A stretch of 64,000 nucleotides of DNA from the NCBI GenBank assembly GCA_024305745.1, contig JAHRBS010000004.1:5518001-5582000 (forward strand), in the 5' to 3' direction. The position numbers were made by a program, and so were the translations under genes. Below the pieces are notes generated by a model. It saw nothing but the letters and a program-made list of their open reading frames with translations, ran no database searches and had not been told where the DNA came from. Below are positions 1 through 10,364 of this stretch, in pieces. The DNA is from Polyporus tsugae. Taxonomy: Eukaryota > Basidiomycota > Agaricomycetes > Polyporales > Polyporaceae. Numbering within the stretch: position 1 is the stretch's first letter; every line of letters starts with the position of its first letter.

Positions 1-1227
1 AAAACCATCCGACAAAGATTCTTCTGGCCATTCTACCATGGTGATGTTCGACAGCACATACAATCATGCCGAGAATGTCAGATCAGAAGTGTCAAAAAGA
101 TGGAGGTGCCAATCACGATCTCAACACCTGCGAGTCTATTCAACAAGGTGTATCTGGATGTGATGCATATGCCAACTGCACAGAGCTTCACATGCATTGT
201 TGCATGTCGAGATGACCTCTCAGGAGTGTCAGAGGCGAGAGCACTCCGCACCGCATCATCACAAGAAGTGGCACGGTTCTTTTGGGAACAGATCATCTGC
301 AAATATGGAGCAGTAGAGCATGTTGTGACTGACAATGGGTCAGAAACCAAGGGCGCATTTGAGATACTAACAAGAAAATATGGTATACACCATATACGTA
401 TCTCTCCCTACAACTCAAAAGTCAACAGAGTTGTAGAGCGTGGTCACTTTATCCTACGAGAAGCTCTGGTAAAAGCTTGTGAAGGCCAAATCAGTCGCTG
501 GCCTAGCTTGTTACCACATGCTATATTTGCAGATCGGGTAACGATTCGGCGATCAACTGGGTTCAGTCCATACTACCTTCTACATGGTGTACACCCAGTA
601 CTGCCGATGGACCTACGAGAGTCCACGTTTATGGTGCAAGGTTTCAGAAGCAACATGTCACATGCTGATCTTCTCGCACTCCGTATACGTCAACTTGAAC
701 GGAAGCCAGAGGATGTAGCACAAGCTGCTGAAACATTGCACAAGACCCGATTGGAGTCGAAAGAGCACTTTGAGAGACGGTTTTCTCACCGGCTCAAAAG
801 AACTGCCTTTCAAAGTGGTGATCTGGTTCTCATGCGCAATACTGCAGTCGAGAAAGAAATGAACCAAAAGCATAAGCCACGATATTTGGGACCATACGAA
901 GTTGTCCGCCAGACCTGTAATGGATCCTACGTCATCAAAGAGCTCAATGGGGACATATCACGAGAAAGTATTGCTGCCTTCAGGCTCTTGGCATATCACC
1001 CATCAGACCAAGAACTTGACGACCTTGCAGCAGATCCCATTGATGCTATAGGAGACTGTTATGAGTCTACAGGCCAGGATGACAATCATGCAGAAGAAGA
1101 CGCACTAGAGGATATCATAGGAGCTGATGAAAGTGAGGAGATACTTGAGGATATGGCTGCTGAAGGCTCCGAGGAGGAGCAAAGTGATGATGAGCCAGTC
1201 AGTCAGCGAACCCGGAGCCATAGATGA
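1..1227 (+). CDS. Ty3/gypsy integrase, 3' part of pol (5' end outside window)
   Basis: Integrase that inserts retrotransposon DNA into chromosomes. The frame is open from base 1, so the protein starts outside the window; a methionine at base 100 is internal. Visible are the second half of the HHCC zinc-binding domain (CREC near base 70) and the catalytic triad: Asp in YLDVMHM (bases 157-159), Asp in TDNGSE (331-333) and Glu in NRVVERGHF (436-438). The second Asp and Glu are 35 residues apart, the usual D-x35-E spacing. A GPY-type C-terminal module (PRYLGPYEVV) follows near base 880, then an acidic tail of about 90 residues ending in TRSHR. No chromodomain is seen, unlike the 18.5-25.7 kb element, so this is another gypsy lineage. 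No internal stop is present in this part. Confidence 0.9.
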   Translation, partial: KTIRQRFFWPFYHGDVRQHIQSCRECQIRSVKKMEVPITISTPASLFNKVYLDVMHMPTAQSFTCIVACRDDLSGVSEARALRTASSQEVARFFWEQIICKYGAVEHVVTDNGSETKGAFEILTRKYGIHHIRISPYNSKVNRVVERGHFILREALVKACEGQISRWPSLLPHAIFADRVTIRRSTGFSPYYLLHGVHPVLPMDLRESTFMVQGFRSNMSHADLLALRIRQLERKPEDVAQAAETLHKTRLESKEHFERRFSHRLKRTAFQSGDLVLMRNTAVEKEMNQKHKPRYLGPYEVVRQTCNGSYVIKELNGDISRESIAAFRLLAYHPSDQELDDLAADPIDAIGDCYESTGQDDNHAEEDALEDIIGADESEEILEDMAAEGSEEEQSDDEPVSQRTRSHR

Positions 1228-2360
1228 AACCAGAAAGAGGAGATGGAAACGACCAGGGACGGCCGTTAACTGTGGGGCGGATGTCATGCACCAAACTGGA
1301 TTGGTACATAGACAAGGGCTTTGCAAGCCATGCGAACCACCGAGCACTTGAGGAATGGCAGACAAGCATTATCGGGAAAAGTAAACTCCAGTGTCCAGTG
1401 CTCAAACACTACAAAGATCCAAGGCTGCAGTTGATAGGCATTACTAGCCAAACACCCATCACACCAACTGCTACCTCCCAAGCTAGTGACACTCTCCCAA
1501 AATGCACCCAAACACTTTTGCCATACTCAAAAAACCACCCAAAAGCTCGTATTGCAAAGCTAGCCCATATCTCTTCTCAAAAACTATTGCTCCTGGCCAT
1601 CATTGTCATCACCGCTTCTCGAACAAGTTCTCCCAGTCATGGAGTACTTAACGGGGCGATATTATTCATCACACACATCGCAACTAGCCATCGGCAGTCC
1701 TCAAGTTACCTATACCTCGCTCATTGCTTTATATGTCCTACCACTCGTGATTGCAGATTGTTGCATTTATACATGCACAAACTGTGAGTGGATCCTGTAT
1801 GATCGTAGGACTCTAGAAGATTTGGGAAGAATACAGAAGGTTCCGGAAAGATCTGGAAGGTACAGGAACACTCTAGCAACTAACCACCATACCAGAAAGG
1901 TGCAGAAGCCACCAGATATTGCTAGAAGTTTTGGAAACCTTCCGGAAGGAACTAGTATATCCCCGAATGCTCCAGAAGTGTCCAGCATCTGATAGACTAT
2001 ACTGTTGGCTCCGAGTGAGCCAGAAGGCCAGAGAAAAGGTGCCAGAAGGTGCTGGAAGGTTCTGCACTGTGCCAGACACTACCAGAGCTTGCCAGAACAG
2101 TATAGAAGTCTCCGGAAGTTTCCGGAAGATGCTAGTATGTCCCAGAGAAGAGAGATGACTCAGAGTGACTCACGGTGACTCGGCGCGAGATCTACATCAC
2201 TGGATATAGAAGGAGATGGAAATCACCAGAACACTCTGGTAACTACTAGAATGTTCCGGAAACTTCTGAGAATATTCTGGATAAAGCATAGAAACAACCA
2301 GAACAGTCTAGAGCCTTGATTAGTAATACATGTAGAATAGTCTGGAAGGTTTTCAGAACA

Positions 2361-2370
2361 GTATAAATAC
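2361..2370 (+). promoter_or_regulatory. TATA box of the presumed LTR promoter
   Basis: The sequence gtataaatac lies downstream of the CCGGAAG-rich block and upstream of a GA-rich then ATC-rich stretch. It is placed as expected for U3/R of an LTR. Inference from position and motif only. Confidence 0.4.
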
Positions 2371-2628
2371 TGGACTGAAAGCTGCCCCCGGAGAGAGATC
2401 ATATCATCATAACCTGTTATCACATCTCACATCTCATCCAACATCACATTCCAACAATCTCTGAGCTTGACATCCACACTCATTTGAACCCAAGTAGGCA
2501 GCACTAGCAATAGTCTTTGCAAGTGCTCTACATAGTTGTTCTTGAAACTACAGAGTCTAGTTTCTCACCAGCTGTGTAGTGTATGGCTCTCTCCAAGAGG
2601 GAAAGAGAAGTACAGCCAGGAAGCCTCC

Positions 2629-2951
2629 GGGACGATTGAACTGCACAGGATCGTATTCCTGGAAGTTTAATCAATCGTCACCCACACAAGACTAGCTGAT
2701 AACCAGCCGGGTTATCTTAGCTTAGTCAGGACAGGAGTGTCTACAATAGACACTCACAGCAGCAGGCGTCGCCAGTAGACGTGCAAGTACGGACGGTTGA
2801 ACTGCGTAGGAGCGGACTCCTAGAAGTTTAATCAATCGTCAGCTACACGGGACTAGCTGATAACCAGCAAGGTTAGCTCAGCTTAGTCAGTATAGGAGTG
2901 TCTACGATAGACACTCACCAGAGCAGGCGTCTCCGACAGACGCACACATAT
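2629..2951 (+). repeat. Two-copy 161-bp direct tandem repeat inside the LTR-like region
   Basis: Unit 1 is about 2629-2790 and unit 2 about 2791-2951. The block gaagtttaatcaatcgtc recurs exactly 161 bases apart, as do the gactagctgataaccagc and ggagtgtctac blocks. Divergence is modest (scattered substitutions), so the duplication is old or shared by the family. It lies where R/U5 or a leader would be expected. Confidence 0.8.
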
Positions 2952-3060
2952 AGGTGCCGACTGCATCATTGAACAAAATATAGGGAAAACTCTGCCCGTT
3001 CAAGCAGTGCACCTGTCAATACAAGAGTCTCGAAGTCTACAGGGCCTACAGAGAAGAGGT

Positions 3061-3640
3061 CAGACTTCCAGTGCCACCACCAATCACATAGGATCTTCCA
3101 CAGGCTACATCAAGCAAGCACACATCCGTTACCACCAACTGTAATCTCTCCCCCAAACTCGACGAGGTCCCTTTCGGGAAAACTGGAAAACCCATACACC
3201 TTGTGGCAGTGTTTTCTTGGGAACCCGTGAGATCACCACACCACACCACACCATCTGGAGTTTACAACTCCTGGAGCCCACCACACTACATCTCTCACAC
3301 TCCACTCCCGAGAAGTACCTAGTGTACTTATCCCAACACCAAAAAACACACGCACGACAGCGGCCGGGTATGAGAATATAAAGATAAGGACGTACATCGA
3401 GATGCTCGTTGTCCAGCGGGTTTGTCCTGATCCTCGTCATTCGCGGCTACTGGCCTGCTGGAGGAAGAAGGAACGTGTGCAACGGTGTGCCACGGGCCAG
3501 AAGGGAGGAAAAAAAAAGAGTTCGACAAGTGTCTGCAGGTATGAGTAGGATGAGCGTCTAACCCTCCGCCTCCCTCTATTCTCCCTCCTCCCTCCAGCGT
3601 CCTGGTTCATCTTTGGACCTACCATCTCGGCGAGTAGAAC
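3061..3640. other. No gene recognised
   Basis: Short overlapping frames only on the minus strand, with no motif, start context or splice pattern that singles one out. It probably still belongs to the retroelement flank. Confidence 0.4.
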
Positions 3641-4042
3641 TTGAAGTTTCTAAATCAAAGAACCCTTTGCGAGGGTTATCAGCACGATGGTGACGGCGAC
3701 GAGGGCAGCGACAGTGATGAGGGCGGCGACAGTGATGAGGGCGGCGACAGTGATGAGGGCGGCGATAACAAGGGCAGGTACCCCTCAGGTACGTACGTAC
3801 TCAACGAGGGCGAGCCATCCTCTTTTCTAATTTCCGTTGCCATCTATCTCGCCTTGGCCACATTAAGCCGTGACAACGGTGACGAAGATCAGACACCAGC
3901 TCGCGCACGCATGGTCCATCAGCTGCTGCAGTTTGACCACCTTCCTCAAGGCTCGAGCGAGTGCACCCGAATGTGTATGGAACCAACTACGCGCGGGCCC
4001 ATTTCTACTTACTTACTCTCTCTCCTTGCCCCGTTCTCCTAG
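3641..4042 (+). CDS. Doubtful ORF carrying an acidic 6-residue tandem repeat
   Basis: A 133-codon frame. Residues about 20-43 are tandem GDSDEG units coded by the 18-bp repeat, followed by a non-repetitive part with the motif TYVLNEGEPSSF. A similar short motif, AYSLDQGEPVSF, occurs in the frame near 29.74 kb, which hints that both come from one gene family. No known domain is recognised. It may be an exon of a broken gene; no splice sites were fixed. Confidence 0.25.
   Translation: MKFLNQRTLCEGYQHDGDGDEGSDSDEGGDSDEGGDSDEGGDNKGRYPSGTYVLNEGEPSSFLISVAIYLALATLSRDNGDEDQTPARARMVHQLLQFDHLPQGSSECTRMCMEPTTRGPISTYLLSLLAPFS
3698..3769 (+). repeat. 18-bp minisatellite, 3 full copies plus partial copies
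   Basis: Unit gacagtgatgagggcggc repeated at 3710, 3728 and 3746, with degenerate partial units on both sides. The unit is a multiple of three, so it does not break the reading frame. Confidence 0.9.
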
Positions 4043-5278
4043 ACTCCCTCTCATCGCTGCATCGGTATTCACCGTTCAGTTCTCAGCACGATCGCCGCGC
4101 CAGTAACATAACCGTCCACACCAACCAACCCGCCCCTCCCGATGCTCAAGCCCGTGCGCGCAACATTGCCTGGCCGCCAGGCTGTGGCGGGGTTCGTCGA
4201 CTTTCCGGTCGTCACTGACTCGATCTCACGGCGGCTGGCCAAGAATGCGCCCCTGTGGCCGTTGCATGCCCACCCCTCGACGCGATCATCCTTCTATCTC
4301 ACACCTTAGACTTGGCAGGTCCACGCTGCATCACTCCGGAGGAGCGTAGAGAGGCATGCATACAGTGCATGCGTACAGTGCAACAGCGGAGCAAGTGAGT
4401 TGTCAATATTCATTTGAGGGGTACGTAGTAGGTAGAGAACATTGCAGTCGAGCTATCACGAGAAATACACGTTCGACGCCATCAGACGTTTGCAACGACG
4501 CAACTGACAAGCATTCTGCGAACGGAGTCGCGAGGAACGCTGTAGAGCGACGTCGCAGGGAACGTCCTGGAGCGCTATCATCGATGTTCTTCCCGTTGCA
4601 GTTAGAGCAGGCGCTGCAATGGCGATGTACGGCATGGGCCGACGGTCGGACTACAGCGAGCAGACCGCCACTCGTATGGCAAGGACCAACAGAGCGATGG
4701 GGACATTGCACAATTATCTGCTCTTGAGCATGTCTTAATATACTCATGGCGTTCCATGTGACGCGGCGGATATCCGAATTCTCCGAACAACATTATCATG
4801 CTATCATGTCTTGAGCATCCCTCCTGCCCTTCCTTTTTCCCGCGTCCAGTTTGCGACTGCCCTTCAATTCTCCACCAAGCATGATGGCGCGGCGTGTAGT
4901 GCTTCTTTTCTCCTGTAGTCTAGCGCTCCTGCGATCTTGAGCCTTTGTTTTAGCTTCCCTTGAGAGCAATCTACAGTACCTCCGGGGTCGCTTTGGCGAA
5001 AGAGGAGTGATCTCCAGGACTTGGCCTGGTCTTTCATGCTCTCTTGGAGCACTTGGTCAATTTCTCAGCCAAGTAATCTCACCTGACTAAATCAACGTAC
5101 CTCGTAGGAACTTCGGGTGGTGTTGCCATGGTGCTCTGCGCCGATTCTGTCGCCTGCAAGCTTGGAAGGTCTCCTCGAGACTGCCCCACGACGACGCTCC
5201 ATACAGACACCAAGATGGCCTGAAAAGGCGATACGTACGGGTACGGCATCATTGAATCACTTATGAGCATTTGGCCTT
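4043..5278. other. No gene recognised
   Basis: Contains unsupported frames, the longest being 114 codons on the minus strand (4403-4747) and a 63-codon minus-strand frame (5079-5270) reading away from the cyclin promoter. None shows a domain or convincing exon structure. Confidence 0.4.
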
Positions 5279-5286
5279 ATTTATAT
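5279..5286 (+). promoter_or_regulatory. TATA-like box of the cyclin gene
   Basis: The sequence tttatata sits about 47-54 bases upstream of the proposed ATG at 5333, a workable distance for a short fungal 5' leader. Inferred from position. Confidence 0.35.
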
Positions 5287-5332
5287 AGCGTTTCCAGAAA
5301 TGGTCTATTTGTCTCACTGACCGACATGTACA

Positions 5333-6147
5333 ATGAGAGACCATAAAAGACAAAGAGCTGCTGTGGCCATAAGAAGTACATTCGCGATGGCCATTCTGTC
5401 GCAGCATCTGGCCAGCATCGTTGATCGTTCTGCATACTCACCCGCTCTCCGAATGGCCCTCATCAACGCCAAAGTGGACCGCCCCTTTCTCGGTGAGGCC
5501 AATATCAGATATGTCCACTCGTAGGAAGCTCACTGGCTACCGAATATCAGAATATCTTGTTGACATGGTCCTTGAGGTCGTCGACTGCGGCGTAGAGCAT
5601 TCCTCTCATGACCGCTGCTCTACTGCTTGCCAACGTCTGCCGCTCCTCCAGTTTACGTTGAATGTTGTCCGAAAGGCGGGGGTCAAGGTCCCTACTCTCT
5701 TGGTCGCTATCGTCTACCTTGGGCGTATCAAGTCCCGCGCTCGAGTCGCTCTTCAACCACGGGTACACGAGCGAGTCTTTCTTGGAGCCCTTATCCCCGC
5801 TCACAAGGTGCGTCTCCCTCATCTGCACCGTGCACGGCCTTCCCCTTATATATCATATCAAGTACTGCAACGACATCACTCTCAAGAACGCACACTGGGC
5901 GTGGTGCACCGGTCTTTTCGACTTGTCCGACATTGGCCGCATCGAACGCGAGTTTCTCGCCGTGCTGAATTTCGAGCTGCGCATCTCGGAGGGTGATCTG
6001 CTGGCCCATTGTCATGCCCTTCTCGCACCGTTATCACACAACCTACGCTGTCGCGTCCCTGTGCCCGTATATCCCAGATCCGACCTTTTGGGTGCGCTCT
6101 GCGCTCGGTTCGCGTTGGCCCACGGCCTCACGCAAGATTGTCATTGA
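5333..6147 (+). CDS. Pho85/Pcl-type cyclin, three exons
   Basis: Cyclin subunit expected to bind and activate a cyclin-dependent kinase of the Pho85/Cdc28 group. Exons are 5333-5492, 5551-5807 and 5863-6147; the introns of 58 bp (gtgagg...cag) and 55 bp (gtgcgt...aag) restore one frame of 233 codons. Exon 1 ends in the family pattern SPALRMALINAKVDRPFL and joins to EYLVDMVLEVVD in exon 2. Exon 2 holds a cyclin-box stretch (VRKAGVKVPTLLVAIVYLGR, then VHERVFLGALIPAHK). Exon 3 gives NDITLKNAHWAWCTG and the hallmark IGRIEREFLAVLNFEL. Known for the family: these helices form the CDK-binding cyclin fold. No stop or frameshift is seen once spliced, so it may be functional. The protein is short and the N-terminus could have another upstream exon. 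Confidence 0.8.
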
Positions 6148-7087
6148 CTATTGACCCTCCTCCAAACCTGTCTTCGATATCCCCATATCCGATCCCAATT
6201 TCAACAAAGCCTCAGAGCATGGTCTCGAGATCGGGATCGCGCTGCCAGTACTCGACTTTCAGGTACTTTGACGCCAAGGCTTACTACATTTTCGACGCTT
6301 GGTCACTGATGTTTCATCCCTTTGTACTGCGTCTGGTCTGCATTTAGTCTACAACGCACTGTACTCCATCCAGGGTCATGTATATGCTACTCCCAACCCC
6401 ATGATATCAAATTGCCTACGTTGCCTGTGTGTGAGGGACAATCTGCGCAATCCAAAGGAAGTCAATGGGCCATGGGACACCGTGACTGGTGACGCGGGGC
6501 GCGAACCCCTCTAGTGCCTGCACATCCTCCAGTAGAATGAGAGATGAGACCTTGTGGAGCCCAGTATCGCGAGCAAATACTGGTAGCCAGCCAAAGCGTC
6601 GGGGCGTCAGGGTACTGTAATTGAAAGGGACGTGAGGACCGGAGAGCGGCTAGGTTCAACCACCTCTCCCGAACGGAACGGGACTCGCTGACACCGTGGA
6701 CGGTCTTGGTATGAGACGAGGAGAGCGGCGTGCAAACGAGATTGCCCAAGACCGTGAATCTTCCGGTCAGGAAGCCAGCCCGCTCGCCAGCACATCATTC
6801 AAAATATCGGGTTTACGGTCTCCCCTACCCGGCTATCCGCCGGGGATCGTGAATCGCACCCAGATATAGCAGACTATGGACCGGTCGCCAAGGGGACCGT
6901 GAAGGCCACGATGCCTCAAGTTGGGGATTCTCCGCGAAACCATCTGGGACTCATACCACTAAGTACTTTCACTTTGCTTGAAATTGTCACGGTATCAAAA
7001 GTAAAGAATTGCACCCTGGGGAGCTCCGAATTGCTCGCCCCTACATGTACACTTGTATACTTGTGCAACCCCACGATCTTCCTATAG
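6148..7087. other. No gene recognised
   Basis: 3' flank of the cyclin gene and of the convergent zinc-knuckle gene. A 95-codon minus-strand frame (6462-6749) and a 71-codon plus-strand frame have no supporting motif. Confidence 0.4.
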
Positions 7088-8267
7088 CTACATACCATGA
7101 TACCACCCAAGAAAAGGAGAAAAAGGACATACTCCACGCGGGTGGTCTGCCCCGTGGCAACCCGAGCACGTCACGACCCCATCAGCCATAGGTACACCTC
7201 GTCCATACATCCCGCTACCATACTCCGCCTTGACCAGTGTGTCCCTCCAGATGCGCCAAAGCTCGGGGTTCTTCGTGGGGGAATCACAGTATATGTTCGC
7301 GATGACGGGACCGGTGATTGAGAGACATAGTATCGAAAACTTGAGAGACCTCGTCAGGGCTCCCATGATGGCGTCCGGTGACCAGCCCTTATATTTCTCG
7401 TTGCTTTGAGCGAAGGACAACGAGAGATCGCGGCACGGCGATGAGAGCATGACGGCCTGTACTGACTCCCGGATGTTCTCGGGATATCTGTGTGTGAACC
7501 CTTGCATTGAGAACAGGTAGATAGGGATGCAGGGGGAGAGATCGTAGGCAAAGAAAGCGCATTCATTGGTGATCCAACAAACGTGCTCCTTCAGCATGGC
7601 CGCGGCAGTGGTGGTAAGATTGTATGCCAGGAATGAGTTAGGCAGAGGATATGCTCGATCTCCTCCGGCAGGTCTGGCTGTAACTGGTGCCGACACTTCG
7701 AATGTAGTACATCCGGTGACATCTGAGATGGCGCGTTTGAGGACAGTGACTGCAATAGTCACTTCGTCCAAAGCCGGATACTGTACACCGTAAATCTGGA
7801 TAGCAACCGACGTTGACGGAGGTTTATCAAGCCATTCCATCAGCTGTTCAGGGTCTATATTTGCAGTGAGGTCGTCCGGTCCCGCTCTGTGAACCGTAGG
7901 AAACTCCGCACGGAAAACGGGTAGCATACGCCGCACTCCTGACGTAGACGGAACGGTGGTAGGCGGTAGAGATTGTGAGGTGGATGTGTCTTCAGAAGTA
8001 GTAGCCTCCGGCAGAGGTCTGAAGGGGCCAGATGATGGAAGTGAGGATGTAAGGTCACGATGAAGGGTGCTAAGTGGGGATGTAGGTGTTCGATGTTCTG
8101 CTCGAACATCAACATCAGCAGTCACATGGAGTGAGCGGTGGAAGCATACCTTGCAGGTCCAAGATGTCAATAGATGTAGTCTTCAACCGCTTGCGCGACG
8201 GGGAGTGGCTCCTGACCATGTAGGGCCGCTTCCTTGAGAACGAATACCGATTGAGTAATAGTGCCAT
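7088..8267 (-). CDS. Two-exon protein with C-terminal CCHC zinc knuckle (retroelement ORF1/gag-like)
   Basis: Exon 1 is 8267-8150, exon 2 8097-7088, with a 52-bp intron (gtatgc...cag) that joins the two frames in phase and gives about 375 residues. Exon 1 is basic (RKRPYMVRS, PSRKRLK) and could hold a nuclear signal. A Ser/Pro/Thr-rich stretch follows, then a globular region with YPENIRESVQAVM near the middle. The last 26 residues start with C-x2-C-x4-H-x4-C (CSGCHGADHPRGVC), the retroviral-type zinc knuckle, then PF...GW. I recall a large agaric family with this CxxCxxxDHPxGxCPF tail, often preceding endonuclease/RT modules, so a retroelement nucleic-acid-binding ORF1 is likely; that is inference. 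An upstream in-frame start exists at 8399. No stop codons interrupt it. Confidence 0.6.
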
Positions 8268-8399
8268 GGAGTGGATCTGGAGGGGAAGAGATCTAAAGCT
8301 ACGAAACCTTGCCCTTTTTATGTCAAGGAATGAGTTAAACTCCGCTGGATTGGCCGATGAACGAACCTCTGTGTCGTCGCTCGGGTTCCCTCGAGGCAA

Positions 8400-9096
8400 A
8401 TGCGTCGTACCAGTAGAAAATGGATATACTTATGCACGGGAATTTGCCAACGCCCATCACTGAGGGGGACGCCCCTCTGGCCAGCCGAGGCGCGAGGAGA
8501 CTCATGATCAGTGCAAAGTTCGCTGTCCGCCACAACGACGACGGTTTGACTAACGGCATCGAAGACCATCTGGGCAACCTCCGGAGATCTCGGGAAGCGA
8601 CAGGACCTGCACTAACTCGGCAAGTGCTAAATACCGTGACCACCGGCCCGACGAAACGGCTAACATTCACTCGGCGAGGCGCACGAGTCGCTGTAAGACA
8701 GTCGAAGAGGCTTCAGGTTGCTACTATGGGTATGTTTGAACACTGAATGAATATCGGTGAGCTGACGACAGTAATTCTTCGATTTTTCACTGCAACATGC
8801 AGGTTAATCTCTCCCGATCTCGTGTCGCTCAATGTATCGTGCAGCAACATTTTGTCGTATTTCATGTTTTTTGTACTATCGCGCGAGGTGGACCACCCCA
8901 ACAGTTGAATTGCGCAATATATCGATATGAATACACATATACAATCCACAACCCAATACCGATGATATCAGAGACCATCAACACACGGTCAGAACGTAGT
9001 ACAAGCTGACCGACAAAGGCTAATGTACAAGCCCACAAGACACACGGTCAGAACGCAGTAATAGACGCAACCCGCCATATCGGACAACCAGCCAGT
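8400..9096. other. No gene recognised
   Basis: A 108-codon plus-strand frame (8420-8746) overlaps the 5' side of the zinc-knuckle gene; no motif supports it. The rest is AT-richer intergenic DNA with an imperfect direct repeat of acacacggtcagaacg at about 8980 and 9042. Confidence 0.35.
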
Positions 9097-10364
9097 CTAG
9101 TCCGACTTCAATTGGAACGAAGAAGATTCCTCCCGCTGCTTGACCTTCTGCCCCTCTTCCTCGAGCTCGGGCTTCTGCTCCTCCTCGACCGTATCCAGCT
9201 CGGGCTTCTGCTCCTCCTCGACCGTATCCAGCTCGGGCTTCTGCTCCTCCTCGACCGTATCCAGCTCGGGCTTCTGCTCCTCCTCGACCGTATCCAGCTT
9301 GGGCTTCTGCATCTCCTCGACCGTATCCAGCTCGGGCTTCTGCTCCTCCTCGACCGTATCCAGCTTGGGCTTCTGCATCTCCTCGACCGTATCCAGCTTG
9401 GGCTTCTGCTCCTCGACCGTATCCAGCTTGGGCTGCTGTTGGAATATAATTTGGTTTCGCCGTGGCAGCTGCAGCCCGGAACCAGAAAGCGAAGAGGAGC
9501 TTGTCCTCGCCTGCTCCCCGGGCGGACAGTAGACACTGGAGGTCGAGGGAGGGTGTTGGTGTTCTGGGGAATGGGTTGGGGTGGGCGGAGTTGGCTTGAA
9601 AGCCAACTGGGACAAGATGTAGTTTCGCCGCGGGAGTTGCAGCCCGGAACCAGAAAGCGAAGAGGACAAGGAACTAGCCCTGGCCTGCTCCCCGGGCGGA
9701 CAGTATACACTTGAGGTCGGGGGAGGCTGGTGTTCTGCGTGGCTTGGGAATCCCATCGAGGGCGCCTGCGAGGTAGAGTGGGTTGAAGAGATCGGAGTTG
9801 GTCTGGAAGGAAAGCAGTCCGAGCAAGGCCTGGCTTGCTTGGAGCTGTTGAGCTGCCCTGCGCGATTGATCGCCTCCGCGATCACCTCCATGCGATCGGT
9901 AGATCGAGGTATGGGTATGGAGGGAGGCGGAGGAGAGAACATACGCCGTCGCTTGGTGGGAAACGAAGGGGAGGTCGTCCTCGCCTCCTCCCTAGGCGGA
10001 GGGAACGCGTTGTAGTTCGCGCGGGGGTGCTGGCGTTCTGCTTTGGCGCAGCAGCAGCAGGTCCTCCCCTGCTGGGAAGGGGACGCATGTTGGGAAGGGG
10101 ACGCATGTTGGGAAGGGGACGCATCGAAGTTTGCGTGGGGGTGCGCGCATTCTGGGTAGGCGGATGCGTCAGGGGATGTGCGACAATATTAATGGTACGA
10201 CGATACAGGTGCAGGAATGAGCGAAGAGGCATACTTGGTCCACCTACGCCCATACAAGCCGAACATTGCGCGGATTGCGCGGAATCCGGCATGTGAGGTA
10301 CAGAACTGTCTGGGCCTAGCTGTAGGGCTAGATAGGCATCACGATCGCGCAGGCATGACGACAC
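9097..10364 (-). CDS. Repeat-built Pro/Ser-rich protein with acidic 11-residue tandem repeats, two exons
   Basis: Exon 1 is 10364-10235 and exon 2 10151-9097; an 83-bp intron (gtatgc...cag, 10234-10152) joins them in phase to about 394 residues. Exon 2 contains two clear copies of a module reading SSVYCPPGEQAR...SGSGLQLPRRN, about 59 residues apart. Further upstream are two weaker relatives: ANYNAFPPPREEARTTSP, and a start-of-module version before three HASPSQ units. The C-terminal third is about eight 11-residue repeats of the type EEQKPELDTVE. No known domain, signal peptide or membrane segment is seen. The acidic repeats and low-complexity make-up suggest a disordered protein. Function unknown. 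The minus-strand choice rests on the splice join and on the divergent repeats keeping frame. Confidence 0.5.
9164..9433 (-). repeat. 33-bp coding minisatellite, about eight copies
   Basis: Plus-strand unit agctcgggcttctgctcc... (33 bases) tandemly repeated with two variants (ctcctcc versus catctcc; one unit shorter by 3 bases). Codes the EEQKPELDTVE repeats of the minus-strand gene. All length changes are multiples of three. Confidence 0.9.
10074..10125 (-). repeat. 18-bp coding repeat, three copies
   Basis: Unit gggaaggggacgcatgtt at 10074 and 10092 and a third, shorter, at 10110. On the minus strand in the spliced frame it codes HASPSQ. Confidence 0.85.

Larger units (their letters stand above)
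1228..3060 (+). mobile_element. Probable 3' LTR region of the gypsy element (ends not fixed)
   Basis: Non-coding sequence directly after the integrase stop. It starts with a purine-rich stretch (about 1229-1244) that could be the polypurine tract, has a promoter-like TATA box at 2361-2370 and a tandem duplication downstream of it. This order fits U3-R-U5 of a long LTR. The partner LTR lies outside the window, so neither boundary can be proved. Many short imperfect copies of a CCGGAAG/CCAGAAG motif fill 1800-2360, the presumed U3. Confidence 0.45.

Noticed and set aside
5547..6015. Minus-strand frames across the cyclin locus
   Set aside because: The plus strand gives a full cyclin box with two in-phase introns; the minus frames are antisense shadows.
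9112..9714. 200-codon plus-strand frame (LLLLDRIQLG repeats)
   Set aside because: Antisense of the 33-bp repeat region; openness follows from 3n repeats without stops, and only the minus strand extends through a splice join into matching modules.
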